This document shows positions 1 through 6,770 of a stretch of DNA of 29,128 nt, piece after piece. The notes under the pieces were generated by a model. It did not search any database, was not told where the DNA came from, and saw only the letters and a program-made list of their open reading frames with translations. The position numbers were made by a program, and so were the translations under genes. Position 1 is the first letter of the stretch. Each line of letters opens with the position of its first letter. Source of the DNA: CAZLNO01 sp964561005 (GTDB lineage: Bacteria; Pseudomonadota; Alphaproteobacteria; Kiloniellales; Rhodovibrionaceae); NCBI GenBank assembly GCA_964561005.1, contig CAZLNO010000043.1, forward strand, positions 1-29,128, in the 5' to 3' direction.

Positions 1-120
1 TCCTCGCCGGCCGATGGTACGCGCGTGACCTGCGTCCTGCCGCGCGACCCCAGGATGCAAAAGGCGCCGGCCGACGCCGGCACGATCGAGCTGTCCGCGC
101 GCAAGGAAAGCGTGGCGTAG
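1..120 (+). CDS. C-terminal end of a probable sensor histidine kinase (partial)
   Basis: An open frame enters from the left edge and stops at TAG 118-120, giving the last 39 residues of a protein. It contains GTRVTCVLPRD, which resembles the G-T-x-V-x-x-x-L-P strand that closes the HATPase_c ATP-binding fold of sensor histidine kinases. The residues after it look like a disordered tail. No catalytic box lies inside the window, so the kinase call rests on one short motif. Another GHKL-fold protein is possible. The start and any partner response regulator are outside the window. Confidence 0.4.
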   Translation, partial: SSPADGTRVTCVLPRDPRMQKAPADAGTIELSARKESVA

Positions 121-197
121 ACCGTGCCCCCTGGACAGCGGCCGGCGGCAGCCAAACATGCCGGGACAGGTCCCTCACGGACCGGGAAGGAGGCACG

Positions 198-392
198 ATG
201 AGCGGCCCCGATCTCAGGATCCGCTTCGACTTTCAGGGCGCGATGCGCAACCTCGGCCGCGCCACGCGCAAGGCCTATGACAGCGTGCGGCGGCAGGTCG
301 ACGAACCGGAGGGGAACGCCGAGTCCGAGGACGCGGCGGAACGCCGGGACCGGCACGACGACGCCGGCGCCGAGGACCGCCGCGAGCGCTGA
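198..392 (+). CDS. Small charged hypothetical protein (64 aa)
   Basis: The ATG is preceded by a good ribosome binding site (GGAAGGAGG, 6 nt before the start), which is the main reason to believe this short gene. The first half could form an amphipathic helix (RNLGRATRKAYDSVRRQV). The second half is a run of acidic and arginine residues with low-complexity character. I recognise no domain. It follows the kinase fragment by 77 bp on the same strand and converges on the NB-ARC gene, ending 18 bp from that gene's stop. Its function is unknown. Confidence 0.55.
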   Translation: MSGPDLRIRFDFQGAMRNLGRATRKAYDSVRRQVDEPEGNAESEDAAERRDRHDDAGAEDRRER

Positions 393-410
393 GCCGGCGC
401 GGGCGGTTGC

Positions 411-1985
411 TCACCGGCGGGTTCGCCGCGCCGGCGGCGCCGCCGCCTGGTCCTGGCGCTCGGTGAACCGCTGTTGCTCGGCCTGCGAGCGTTCGCGGCG
501 GGTGAAGGTCTCGGCCGGGCTGCGTGGATCGGGCGGGGCGGGCGGCAGCCGCAGGCCGCCGGAGGCCGCGTCCGCCGCCCGCGCGCGCTCGCGCAGCCAG
601 TCGGCCTCGCCGGGGTCGTCCAGCCGGTCGTGGTGCAGGGCCAGGGCGCGCAGCAGCAGGCCGGCGGTGCCGCCGGCGCGCGTCTCGGCGGCGGTGGCGA
701 GGTGATGGAGCTGGGTTTCCCAGACCAGCAGGTCGTCGACCCGGCCTTCCTCCGCCGCGGCCAGGGCGGCCCGTGCCGCCACGCCTTCGACGAGGTCGCG
801 CGCCGCTGCCGTCTTGTCCGGATTCATCGCCACGGTCAGCGCCGCCACGAGCGGCGGGACCGCGACATCGGGCCCGGAGCCGGATTCGCGCTGGAGCAGG
901 CCCAACGCCGCAAGGCGGCCGACGGCCTTCTCGATCAGCCAGTCGTCGGGCGGTGCCTCATAGGCCTCGGCGCAGCGGTTCAGCAGCCACGCCGGGATCG
1001 GCGCGCCGGGCGCGAAGCGGGCGGCGAGGCGCAGCGTGGCCTTCGCGATGATGTCGGGGCCGTGCATGTCCCGGAGCTGCGCCGTCGCCAGGATCGCGGC
1101 GCGCAGCGTCGGCAGCTCCGGCCCGAGCGGCGCGCGCCGGAGCCCGTCGATCTCCAGCAGCGTCTGCTCGGCCTGGATGGCGCGCAGGCTCGCCAGGTAG
1201 GCCGCCGGCGTGCCCGCGGCCGTCTCCCTCGCATGGCGCAGCGTGCGCCCGGCCAGAACCAGCGCCTGCGGCAGATGGCGCAGCAGCTCCACGATGCGGC
1301 CGAGGTCGGGGTCGTCCGCCCGCAGATCCGGGCGGAAGCCGCGCAGCAGGGCCAGGCCGGCCGCGTCGTCCAGGGCTTCCAGATGGTGCGCGGGCAGCCC
1401 CAGGGCACCCGCCCAGCTGCCGTGCCGGGTCGTGACCAGCAGTCGCGCGCGGCCCTCGGGCCGCCACGCGCGCACCACCTCGGGGTCGCGGCAGTCGTCC
1501 AGGATCACGAGGCTGGGCGGACCGGACTCCCATGCGCGGAAGGTCGCCTCGATGCGCGCGTCCAGGCTGCCGCGCGTCGCCACGCCGGCCCGCAGGCCGC
1601 AGGCCGCGATCGCTGCCGGCACCGCGTCGGGGTCGGCGGCCGGCACCCGGAAGACGCCGCCGGGATAGGCCGAGTGGTGGCGGCGGCCGTGCGCCAGCGC
1701 CAGCCAGGTCTTGCCCACGCCGCCGCGGCCGCCGACGGCCGGGGTCTCGGCGATGACGGCCGCGCCGAAGTCGTCGAGCATCGACGCCAGCGCCGCGAGG
1801 TCGGCCTCGCGGGGCGCCTCGACGCGCGCCGGCGTGGTGGCCCGCGGCGGTGCCGCCCGGCCCGGCGCGGCCGGCAGCGTCGTCGCGATGTCGCCCGCGT
1901 TGACGGGCAGCAGCCAGGGGTCGGCGCCCGGGGGCGTCGGGGGTGCTGGAGCCGTTGCGTCTGGATGTTCGCTGTCGTCCGTCAC
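411..1985 (-). CDS. NB-ARC / STAND-type ATPase with helical C-terminus
   Basis: A 524-aa protein read from GTG at 1985. AGGGAAA lies about 9 nt upstream, and in-frame codons above it look non-coding. Residues 1-80 are proline/alanine-rich and probably disordered. The NTPase core follows: P-loop GGRGGVGKT at 85-93, Walker B LVILDDC at 159-165, and the NB-ARC sensor LLVTTRH at about 182. A degenerate GLPLA-like motif, HLPQALVLAG, comes next. Residues after about 300 are alanine/leucine-rich helices, perhaps TPR-like, with a charged tail. STAND proteins are ATP-driven switches that oligomerise on sensing a ligand. In bacteria they act as transcription regulators or as defence or cell-death sensors. 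I see no TIR, nuclease, protease or DNA-binding effector domain, so the output is unknown. It lies just downstream of the ccoNOQP terminator on the same strand. Confidence 0.75.
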   Translation of the reverse strand: MTDDSEHPDATAPAPPTPPGADPWLLPVNAGDIATTLPAAPGRAAPPRATTPARVEAPREADLAALASMLDDFGAAVIAETPAVGGRGGVGKTWLALAHGRRHHSAYPGGVFRVPAADPDAVPAAIAACGLRAGVATRGSLDARIEATFRAWESGPPSLVILDDCRDPEVVRAWRPEGRARLLVTTRHGSWAGALGLPAHHLEALDDAAGLALLRGFRPDLRADDPDLGRIVELLRHLPQALVLAGRTLRHARETAAGTPAAYLASLRAIQAEQTLLEIDGLRRAPLGPELPTLRAAILATAQLRDMHGPDIIAKATLRLAARFAPGAPIPAWLLNRCAEAYEAPPDDWLIEKAVGRLAALGLLQRESGSGPDVAVPPLVAALTVAMNPDKTAAARDLVEGVAARAALAAAEEGRVDDLLVWETQLHHLATAAETRAGGTAGLLLRALALHHDRLDDPGEADWLRERARAADAASGGLRLPPAPPDPRSPAETFTRRERSQAEQQRFTERQDQAAAPPARRTRR

Positions 1986-2098
1986 GCGCGCCGTTTCCCT
2001 GCCGCGGCTCTCCGGGACATTCTGCCGCAACGGGCGCGCGAATGGGTTAAGGCCGGTGGCGGTCGAAGGGGGCAAGAGGGTTTGCCATGGATAACCTT

Positions 2099-2126
2099 CG
2101 GGGCGCAGGGTGGACCCTGCGCCCCG
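2099..2126 (-). terminator. Hairpin terminator after ccoP
   Basis: A perfect 12-bp G+C-rich inverted repeat, CGGGGCGCAGGG / CCCTGCGCCCCG with a TGGA loop, begins 32 nt past the ccoP stop and lies before the NB-ARC gene. The minus-strand flank has only a few T residues (AAGGTTATCC). It is therefore a strong hairpin but not a textbook intrinsic terminator. It probably ends the ccoNOQP transcript or protects its 3' end. Confidence 0.55.
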
Positions 2127-2157
2127 CTTCCTTGCTTTCCCTCGGTCGCGCGGGCGC

Positions 2158-3024
2158 CTACTCCCCGCCGCCCAGGGCATGGACGTAGACCGCCAGCATC
2201 TTGACGGTCTCGTCGTCCAGGCGGGTGGTCCAGGCCGGCATGTTGCCGTGCCGGGGGTTGCCGATCTGGGCGATAACCTCGGCCTTCTCGCCGCCGTAGA
2301 GCCAGATCGCGTCCGAGAGGTTCGGGGCGCCCAGCGCCGGGTTGCCCTTGGCGTCGGGGCCGTGGCAGGCGGCGCAGTTCTGGGCGTAGACCGCGGCCCC
2401 GGCCTCGACGGCCTCGGCGTCGTTCACGTCCCGCGACAGCGAGAGCAGATAGGTGGCCACCTGCTCCACCTCTTCGGTCGAAAGGATGTCGCCGAAGGCC
2501 GGCATCATCGACTGCCGGCTCTGCTCATGCTCGTTGCGCACCCCGTAGGCGATGGTGTGGTGGATCTCCTCGATGCCGCCGCCCCAGATCCAGGCGTCGT
2601 CGGCCAGCGTGGGATAGCCACCCGGCCGCCCCGCGCCGCCCCGGCCGTGGCAGGGCGCGCAGTTGTCGGCGAAGGCGGCCTGGCCGCCGGCCATGGCGAA
2701 GTTCAGCAGCTCGTTGTCGCCGCCGATCTTCGCCAACTCCGTCTCGCGAATCTGGTCGAGGTACTGCGCCTGGGCCGCGCGGGCCTCCTGGATCTGGTCC
2801 TGCAGCTCCGCCCGCCGGTCCCAGCCCAGCAGCCCGTGGGTATAGCCGGACAGCGTCGGAATCGCCGGATAGAGGATCATGTAGATTACCGAGAAGGCGA
2901 TCGTCACGTAGAAGACGTAGAGCCACCACTTCGGCAGCGGCGTGTTCAGCTCCTTGATGCCGTCCCACTCGTGCCCGGTCGTGTCCTGACCGGTGAGGGA
3001 ATCCTTTTCGACCTTGGTCGGCAT
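2158..3024 (-). CDS. ccoP: cbb3-type cytochrome c oxidase diheme subunit CcoP
   Basis: Subunit III of the high-affinity cbb3 terminal oxidase. It passes electrons from periplasmic cytochrome c toward CcoO and CcoN. The 288-aa sequence has a cytoplasmic N-terminus (DGIKELNTPLPKWW, typical of CcoP), one membrane helix at about 33-56, then two cytochrome c domains. The heme sites are C122-x-x-C125-H126 and C217-x-x-C220-H221. Candidate axial methionines are M173/M174 (MMPAFG) and M262 (NMPAW). Length is normal for the family. The ATG lies 3 nt after the ccoQ stop, and its ribosome binding site (GGGGAG) is inside the end of ccoQ, so the two are translationally coupled. It is the last gene of the operon and is followed by the hairpin at 2099-2126. 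No ccoGHIS assembly genes follow, which differs from the common arrangement. Confidence 0.97.
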   Translation of the reverse strand: MPTKVEKDSLTGQDTTGHEWDGIKELNTPLPKWWLYVFYVTIAFSVIYMILYPAIPTLSGYTHGLLGWDRRAELQDQIQEARAAQAQYLDQIRETELAKIGGDNELLNFAMAGGQAAFADNCAPCHGRGGAGRPGGYPTLADDAWIWGGGIEEIHHTIAYGVRNEHEQSRQSMMPAFGDILSTEEVEQVATYLLSLSRDVNDAEAVEAGAAVYAQNCAACHGPDAKGNPALGAPNLSDAIWLYGGEKAEVIAQIGNPRHGNMPAWTTRLDDETVKMLAVYVHALGGGE

Positions 3025-3027
3025 CGA

Positions 3028-3207
3028 TCACTTCTCCCCTGATTGATCGGACGGCTCGTCGTCCTCGAGCGGGATGCGCCCGTGCTCTTCGAGGCGGTCC
3101 TTGCGGCGCGGCCAGTACACCCAGGCCACGATCCCGACGAACAGCAGCATCAGCCAGAGCACCCAGAGCTGGCGCAGCCAGATGGCGAGGTCCTGGAGCC
3201 ATTCCAT
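3028..3207 (-). CDS. ccoQ: cbb3-type cytochrome c oxidase small subunit CcoQ
   Basis: A 59-aa protein, MEWLQDLAIW at the start and SDQSGEK at the end, translated directly from the sequence between ccoO and ccoP. It has a single membrane helix at about 14-31 (LWVLWLMLLFVGIVAWVYW), then a charged cytoplasmic tail beginning RRKDRLEEHG. This is the typical size and layout of CcoQ/FixQ. In other bacteria this subunit stabilises the assembled cbb3 complex. The position between O and P on the same strand, 18 bp after ccoO, fixes the call even though sequence conservation in this family is weak. Confidence 0.93.
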   Translation of the reverse strand: MEWLQDLAIWLRQLWVLWLMLLFVGIVAWVYWPRRKDRLEEHGRIPLEDDEPSDQSGEK

Positions 3208-3225
3208 GACGGTCGGCCCTCGCGC

Positions 3226-3948
3226 CTACTGCTTCAGCTCTTCGGTGCCGTAGTCGGCGAAGTCGACCATGCGCCCCAGGATCTGCAGATAGGCGACGAG
3301 GGCGTCCATCTCCGACACCATCTCCGGGTCGCCGTCGAAGTCGGCCACCTCCGCCTTGGGATAGCGCTCCAGGAGCCCGGAATGATCGGCGTCCGGATCG
3401 GCCTGCGCGTGCAGGTCGGCCCTGGCGTTGGCGATCATCTCCTCGGTGTAGGGGACGCCGACGGTCACGTTGGTCTCCAGGTGCGCGGCCGGGTTGCCCA
3501 TGTCCAGCGGCGTCTCGGAGAGGAAGGCGTAGGGCGGCATGATGGATTCGGGGACCACCGAGGTCGGGTCCTCCAGGTGGGCGACGTGCCAGTCGTTGGA
3601 GTACTTGCCGCCCACCCGCGCCAGGTCCGGCCCGGTGCGCTTGGAGCCCCACTGGAAGGGGTGGTCGTAGATGCTCTCCGCCGCCAGGGAGTAGTGGCCG
3701 TAGCGCTCCACCTCGTCGCGGAAGGTGCGGACCTGCTGGCTGTGGCAGACGTAGCACCCCTCGCGGACATAGATGTTCCGCCCGGCCAGCTCCAGCGGCG
3801 AGTAGGGCCGCACACCCTTCACCGGCTCGATGGTGCTCTGGATGGTGAAGGTCGGCACGATCTCCACGATGCCGCCGATGGAGACGGTGACCAGCACCAG
3901 GACCAGCAGCAGGATGACGTTCTTTTCGATACGGGCATGCCAGTGCAT
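3226..3948 (-). CDS. ccoO: cbb3-type cytochrome c oxidase monoheme subunit CcoO
   Basis: Subunit II of the cbb3 oxidase, a membrane-anchored monoheme cytochrome c that relays electrons from CcoP to CcoN. The 240-aa product has an N-terminal membrane helix at about 9-30 and a large periplasmic domain. Its heme site is C65-Y-V-C68-H69 in the strongly conserved stretch REGCYVCHSQQVR. Further CcoO signatures are GSKRTGPDLARVGGKYS and the axial-ligand motif SIMPPYAF (M137). Length is as expected for the family. It starts 15 bp after the ccoN stop and is followed by ccoQ, so it is an internal operon gene. Confidence 0.97.
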   Translation of the reverse strand: MHWHARIEKNVILLLVLVLVTVSIGGIVEIVPTFTIQSTIEPVKGVRPYSPLELAGRNIYVREGCYVCHSQQVRTFRDEVERYGHYSLAAESIYDHPFQWGSKRTGPDLARVGGKYSNDWHVAHLEDPTSVVPESIMPPYAFLSETPLDMGNPAAHLETNVTVGVPYTEEMIANARADLHAQADPDADHSGLLERYPKAEVADFDGDPEMVSEMDALVAYLQILGRMVDFADYGTEELKQ

Positions 3949-3963
3949 GGCGTCGCGTCCTCC

Positions 3964-5445
3964 CTATTCGGCCGGACGGGCGGCGGGCGACGGCGCGGCG
4001 ACGGCGGGCGCTTCCTGCCGCACGTCGCCGCGGATGGTCCGCGCCAGGTTGTAGACCATGATCAGCGCGCCGATCAGGAAGAAGACCCCGCCCAGAGCCC
4101 GGATCACGTAGAAGGGATGCATGGCCTCCACCGTCTCCACGAAGGAGTATTGCAGGAAGCCGAGCTGGTCGTAGGAGCGCCACATCAGGCCCTGCATGAT
4201 CCCGGAGATCCACATCGCGGTGATGTAAAGGACGATGCCCAGGGTGGCGATCCAGAAGTGGATGCTGACCAGCTTCAGCGAATAGAGCTGTTTGCGATGC
4301 CAGAGATGCGGCACCAGGAAGTACAGCGCGCCGAAGGAGACGAAGGCCACCCAGCCCAGCGCGCCGGAGTGGACGTGGCCGATAGTCCAGTCGGTGTAGT
4401 GCGACAGCGCGTTCACCGGCTTCACCGACATCACCGGGCCCTCGAAGGTGCTCATGCCGTAGAAGGCGACCGAGACCACCAGGAAGCGCAGCACGGGGTC
4501 GGTGCGCAGCTTGTCCCAGGCGCCGGACAGCGTCATGATCCCGTTGATCATGCCGCCCCACGAGGGCATCCACAGCATCACCGAGAACACCATGCCCAGC
4601 GTCTGCGTCCAGTCCGGCAGCGAGGTGTAGTGCAGGTGGTGCGGGCCGGCCCAGATGTAGAGGAAGATCAGCGCCCAGAAGTGGATGATCGACAGCCGGT
4701 AGGAGTACACCGGCCGCTCGGCGCGCTTGGGGATGTAGTAGTACATCATCCCCAGGAATCCGGCCGTGAGGAAGAAGCCTACGGCGTTGTGGCCGTACCA
4801 CCACTGCGTGATCGCGTCCTGCACCCCGGCGAACAGCGAGTAGCTCTTGGTGCCGAACACGCTGACCGGGACGGCCAGGTTGTTGACGATGTGCAGCATG
4901 GCGATGGTCACGATGAACGCCAGGAAGAACCAGTTCGCCACGTAGATGTGCGGCTCCCGGCGCTTCATCAGCGTGCCCACGTACACCACGAGGTACACCA
5001 CCCAGACGATGGTCAGCCAGAGGTCGACGGACCGCTCGGGCTCGGCGTACTCGCGCGACTGCGTGATGCCGAAGACGTAGCCCAGCCCGGCCATGACCAG
5101 GAAGGCCTGGTAGCCCAGGAAGAGGAACATCGCCGTCTCGTCGCCGCCGAACAGCCGCGCCCGGCAGGTCCGCTGCACCACGTGCAGCGAGGTCGCCAGC
5201 AGCGCGTTGCCGCCGAAACCGAAGATGGCGGCGGAGGTGTGCAGCGGGCGCAGGCGGCCGAAGTTGGTCTCCGCCCAGCCGAAGTTCAGCTCCGGATAGG
5301 CGAGCTGGAAGGCGATGAAGACGCCCGCCGAGAAGGCGGCCACCCCCCAGAAGATCGTGGCGAGGACGAACAGCCGGACCACGTCCTCGTTGTAATACTC
5401 GCGCGCGGGCGCGACATTGCCCGCGGCTGCGGCGCTCTGGGCCAT
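3964..5445 (-). CDS. ccoN: cbb3-type cytochrome c oxidase catalytic subunit CcoN
   Basis: The heme-copper oxidase subunit I that reduces O2 to water at a heme b3-CuB centre in the inner membrane and pumps protons. The 493-aa protein has about 12 membrane helices and the expected histidines: PLHTSAAIFG (low-spin heme b), WWYGHNAVGF and GPHHLHY (CuB), and TIGHVHSG (heme b3 and low-spin heme). The SYRLSIIHFW stretch carries the conserved helix-VII tyrosine of the cbb3 class. I chose ATG 5445 because AAGGGGGAG lies 4 nt upstream. A 30-residue longer frame starts at 5535, but that ATG sits inside the FNR-type box and is rejected. It is first in ccoNOQP. Oxygen-dependent control through the box at 5535-5548 is expected. 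Confidence 0.97.
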   Translation of the reverse strand: MAQSAAAAGNVAPAREYYNEDVVRLFVLATIFWGVAAFSAGVFIAFQLAYPELNFGWAETNFGRLRPLHTSAAIFGFGGNALLATSLHVVQRTCRARLFGGDETAMFLFLGYQAFLVMAGLGYVFGITQSREYAEPERSVDLWLTIVWVVYLVVYVGTLMKRREPHIYVANWFFLAFIVTIAMLHIVNNLAVPVSVFGTKSYSLFAGVQDAITQWWYGHNAVGFFLTAGFLGMMYYYIPKRAERPVYSYRLSIIHFWALIFLYIWAGPHHLHYTSLPDWTQTLGMVFSVMLWMPSWGGMINGIMTLSGAWDKLRTDPVLRFLVVSVAFYGMSTFEGPVMSVKPVNALSHYTDWTIGHVHSGALGWVAFVSFGALYFLVPHLWHRKQLYSLKLVSIHFWIATLGIVLYITAMWISGIMQGLMWRSYDQLGFLQYSFVETVEAMHPFYVIRALGGVFFLIGALIMVYNLARTIRGDVRQEAPAVAAPSPAARPAE

Positions 5446-5534
5446 GGAACTCCCCCTTGGCGACATCATCGTCCCGGCGGCGGCGGGCCGCCGCGGATCG
5501 ACGGCGATCGAACACGCCCCGACGCGGCGCAACA

Positions 5535-5548
5535 TTGATGTACGTCAA
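5535..5548 (-). promoter_or_regulatory. FNR/FixK-type (FnrL) operator for ccoNOQP
   Basis: TTGATGTACGTCAA is a full match to the alphaproteobacterial FNR/FixK consensus TTGAT-N4-GTCAA and is near-palindromic. It lies 90 bp before the ccoN ATG. On the minus strand, TTCGAT at 5507-5512 sits where a -10 element should be if the box is centred at -41.5, which would put the transcript start near 5500. That geometry suits class II activation under low oxygen. The box could also affect the divergent DUF2189 gene, which begins 163 bp away on the other side. Confidence 0.85.
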
Positions 5549-5710
5549 TGGAAACGCCGAACGCACAGGCAATGCTGCACCGACGCGCCGGACTGGCGCC
5601 AGCAGGAGCGCAAACGCGCCGCCGGATCAAGACCTGCGATCTTGTGCCGCAGCGAGGGGTGGCGCAAACTTCGCGCGAGAGAACCGACCGGACGAGGGAG
5701 GCCAGCGACC

Positions 5711-6496
5711 ATGAGCGACGCCGTGACCGTGTTCTCCGGACCGACTCCGCACATACGCCGGGTCACGGTGGACAAGCCCTGGACCTGGCTGGCGCGCGGC
5801 TGGGCCGACATGCGCCGGGCGTCCGGGGTCAGCCTCGCCTACGGCCTCGTGTTCACGGTCCTCGGGTTCATCATCCTGGGCGGCCTGTGGTTCGTCGATC
5901 TGTTCTATCTGATCCTGCCGGTCTCCGCCGGTTTCATGCTGGTCGGGCCGTTCCTGGCGGTGGGGCTGTACGAGACCAGCCGGCGGCTGATGGCCGGCGA
6001 GCCCGTCTCCCTCGGCCACGCGCTGCGCGGGCTGCAGCGCAATACCAGCCAGATCGTCTTGATGGGCGTCGCCCTGATGCTCTTCCTGCTGGCCTGGATC
6101 CGGCTGGCGACGCTGATCTTCGCGCTGTTCTTCAGCCACGCGCCGCCGCGCCTGGACAACTTCGTCGTGGAGGTCTTCTTCAGCGTCAGCTCGATCCCCT
6201 TCCTGATCGTGGGGATCGGCGTCGGTGCGGTGCTGGCGGTCGTGGTGTTCGCCATCTCGGCGGTGTCGATCCCGATGCTGCTCGACCGGCCGGAGGTCAA
6301 CGTGGCGACCGCCATCGTCACCAGCGTCACCGCGGTGCGCGCCAACATCATGCCGATGGCGGTCTGGGCGGCGCTGGTCGTGCTGTTCACGGCGGCGGGA
6401 CTGGTCACCCTCTACCTCGGCCTGATCGTCGCCATGCCGCTGATCGGCCACGCCACCTGGCACGCCTACCGCGACGTGGTGACCTACGAGGAGTGA
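5711..6496 (+). CDS. DUF2189 family integral membrane protein
   Basis: A 261-aa protein starting at ATG 5711, with GAGGGAGG upstream. After a soluble N-terminus (RRVTVDKPWTWLARGWADM), about six hydrophobic segments follow: roughly 44-66, 72-92, 115-142, 160-188, 210-232 and 230-250. Family signatures I recognise are the opening V-x-x-D-x-P-W-x-W-L-x-x-G-W-x-D, LVGPFLAVGLYE in the middle, and the closing IGHATWHAYRD. This matches DUF2189 (COG5473), a family of unknown function. I infer a link to respiration because it is divergent from ccoNOQP and shares the intergenic region holding the FNR-type box. It contains no obvious metal-binding cysteine cluster. Confidence 0.88.
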   Translation: MSDAVTVFSGPTPHIRRVTVDKPWTWLARGWADMRRASGVSLAYGLVFTVLGFIILGGLWFVDLFYLILPVSAGFMLVGPFLAVGLYETSRRLMAGEPVSLGHALRGLQRNTSQIVLMGVALMLFLLAWIRLATLIFALFFSHAPPRLDNFVVEVFFSVSSIPFLIVGIGVGAVLAVVVFAISAVSIPMLLDRPEVNVATAIVTSVTAVRANIMPMAVWAALVVLFTAAGLVTLYLGLIVAMPLIGHATWHAYRDVVTYEE

Positions 6497-6520
6497 GCGG
6501 GGGCCCCTCGCGATGACGCG

Positions 6521-6552
6521 CGGGTTTGGCGTGAGCGGACGGCTGGTGTAGA
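6521..6552 (+). promoter_or_regulatory. Promoter-like unit, copy 1 (upstream of hairpins)
   Basis: TTTGGC at 6525-6530, a 16-nt spacer and TGTAGA at 6547-6552, with TGG just before (extended -10 pattern). The block is 25/33 identical to a second block 174 bp downstream. If active it would transcribe through the hairpins at 6566-6591 and 6627-6652 toward recQ. Promoter function is an inference from spacing and duplication only. Confidence 0.35.
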
Positions 6553-6565
6553 AACGCACCCTTCG

Positions 6566-6591
6566 CCGGTCGGGAGCTTGCTCCCGACCGG
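6566..6591. other. Perfect 11-bp hairpin between the DUF2189 gene and recQ
   Basis: CCGGTCGGGAG - CTTG - CTCCCGACCGG forms a perfect 11-bp stem with a 4-nt loop. It starts 69 bp after the DUF2189 stop. The plus-strand flank (AACGTTTCCGATTTCC) is only mildly T-rich. It may be a terminator of the DUF2189 transcript or the core of a small structured RNA. Confidence 0.5.
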
Positions 6592-6626
6592 AACGTTTCC
6601 GATTTCCACGGGGGCTTTGAAGCGTT

Positions 6627-6652
6627 CGGGGCGCGGGCAAGCCCACGCCCCG
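6627..6652. other. Second hairpin between the DUF2189 gene and recQ
   Basis: CGGGGCG-C-GGGC - AA - GCCC-A-CGCCCCG gives an 11-bp stem interrupted by one C/A mismatch. It follows the first hairpin by 35 bp. No T-tract follows on either side, so it is not a clear terminator. Confidence 0.4.
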
Positions 6653-6694
6653 CAAGAGACCGCGCCCCCGCACCTCACGTCACCGCCGCACGCC

Positions 6695-6726
6695 CGGATT
6701 TGGCCTCGGCCCGCGGCTGGTGTAAA
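6695..6726 (+). promoter_or_regulatory. Promoter-like unit, copy 2 (probable recQ promoter)
   Basis: TTTGGC at 6699-6704, a 16-nt spacer and TGTAAA at 6721-6726, again with TGG before the -10. It is the better of the two copies and lies 44 bp before the recQ ATG, a normal distance for a promoter with a short leader. Confidence 0.45.
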
Positions 6727-6770
6727 AGTCGGGCTCGTCCCACGCAGCTCGCCAGGATGTTCGCCCGCGC

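Noticed and set aside
5446..5535. 30-residue N-terminal extension of ccoN
   Set aside because: Its ATG lies inside the FNR-type box, and a strong ribosome binding site precedes the later ATG at 5445.
3043..5538. Very long plus-strand open frame (831 codons) opposite ccoNO
   Set aside because: It is the antisense shadow of conserved ccoN and ccoO in GC-rich DNA; composition is histidine/glutamine/arginine-rich with no domain.
2525..5572. 1015-codon minus-strand frame through ccoPQON
   Set aside because: Overlaps four confident cco genes in the wrong frame.
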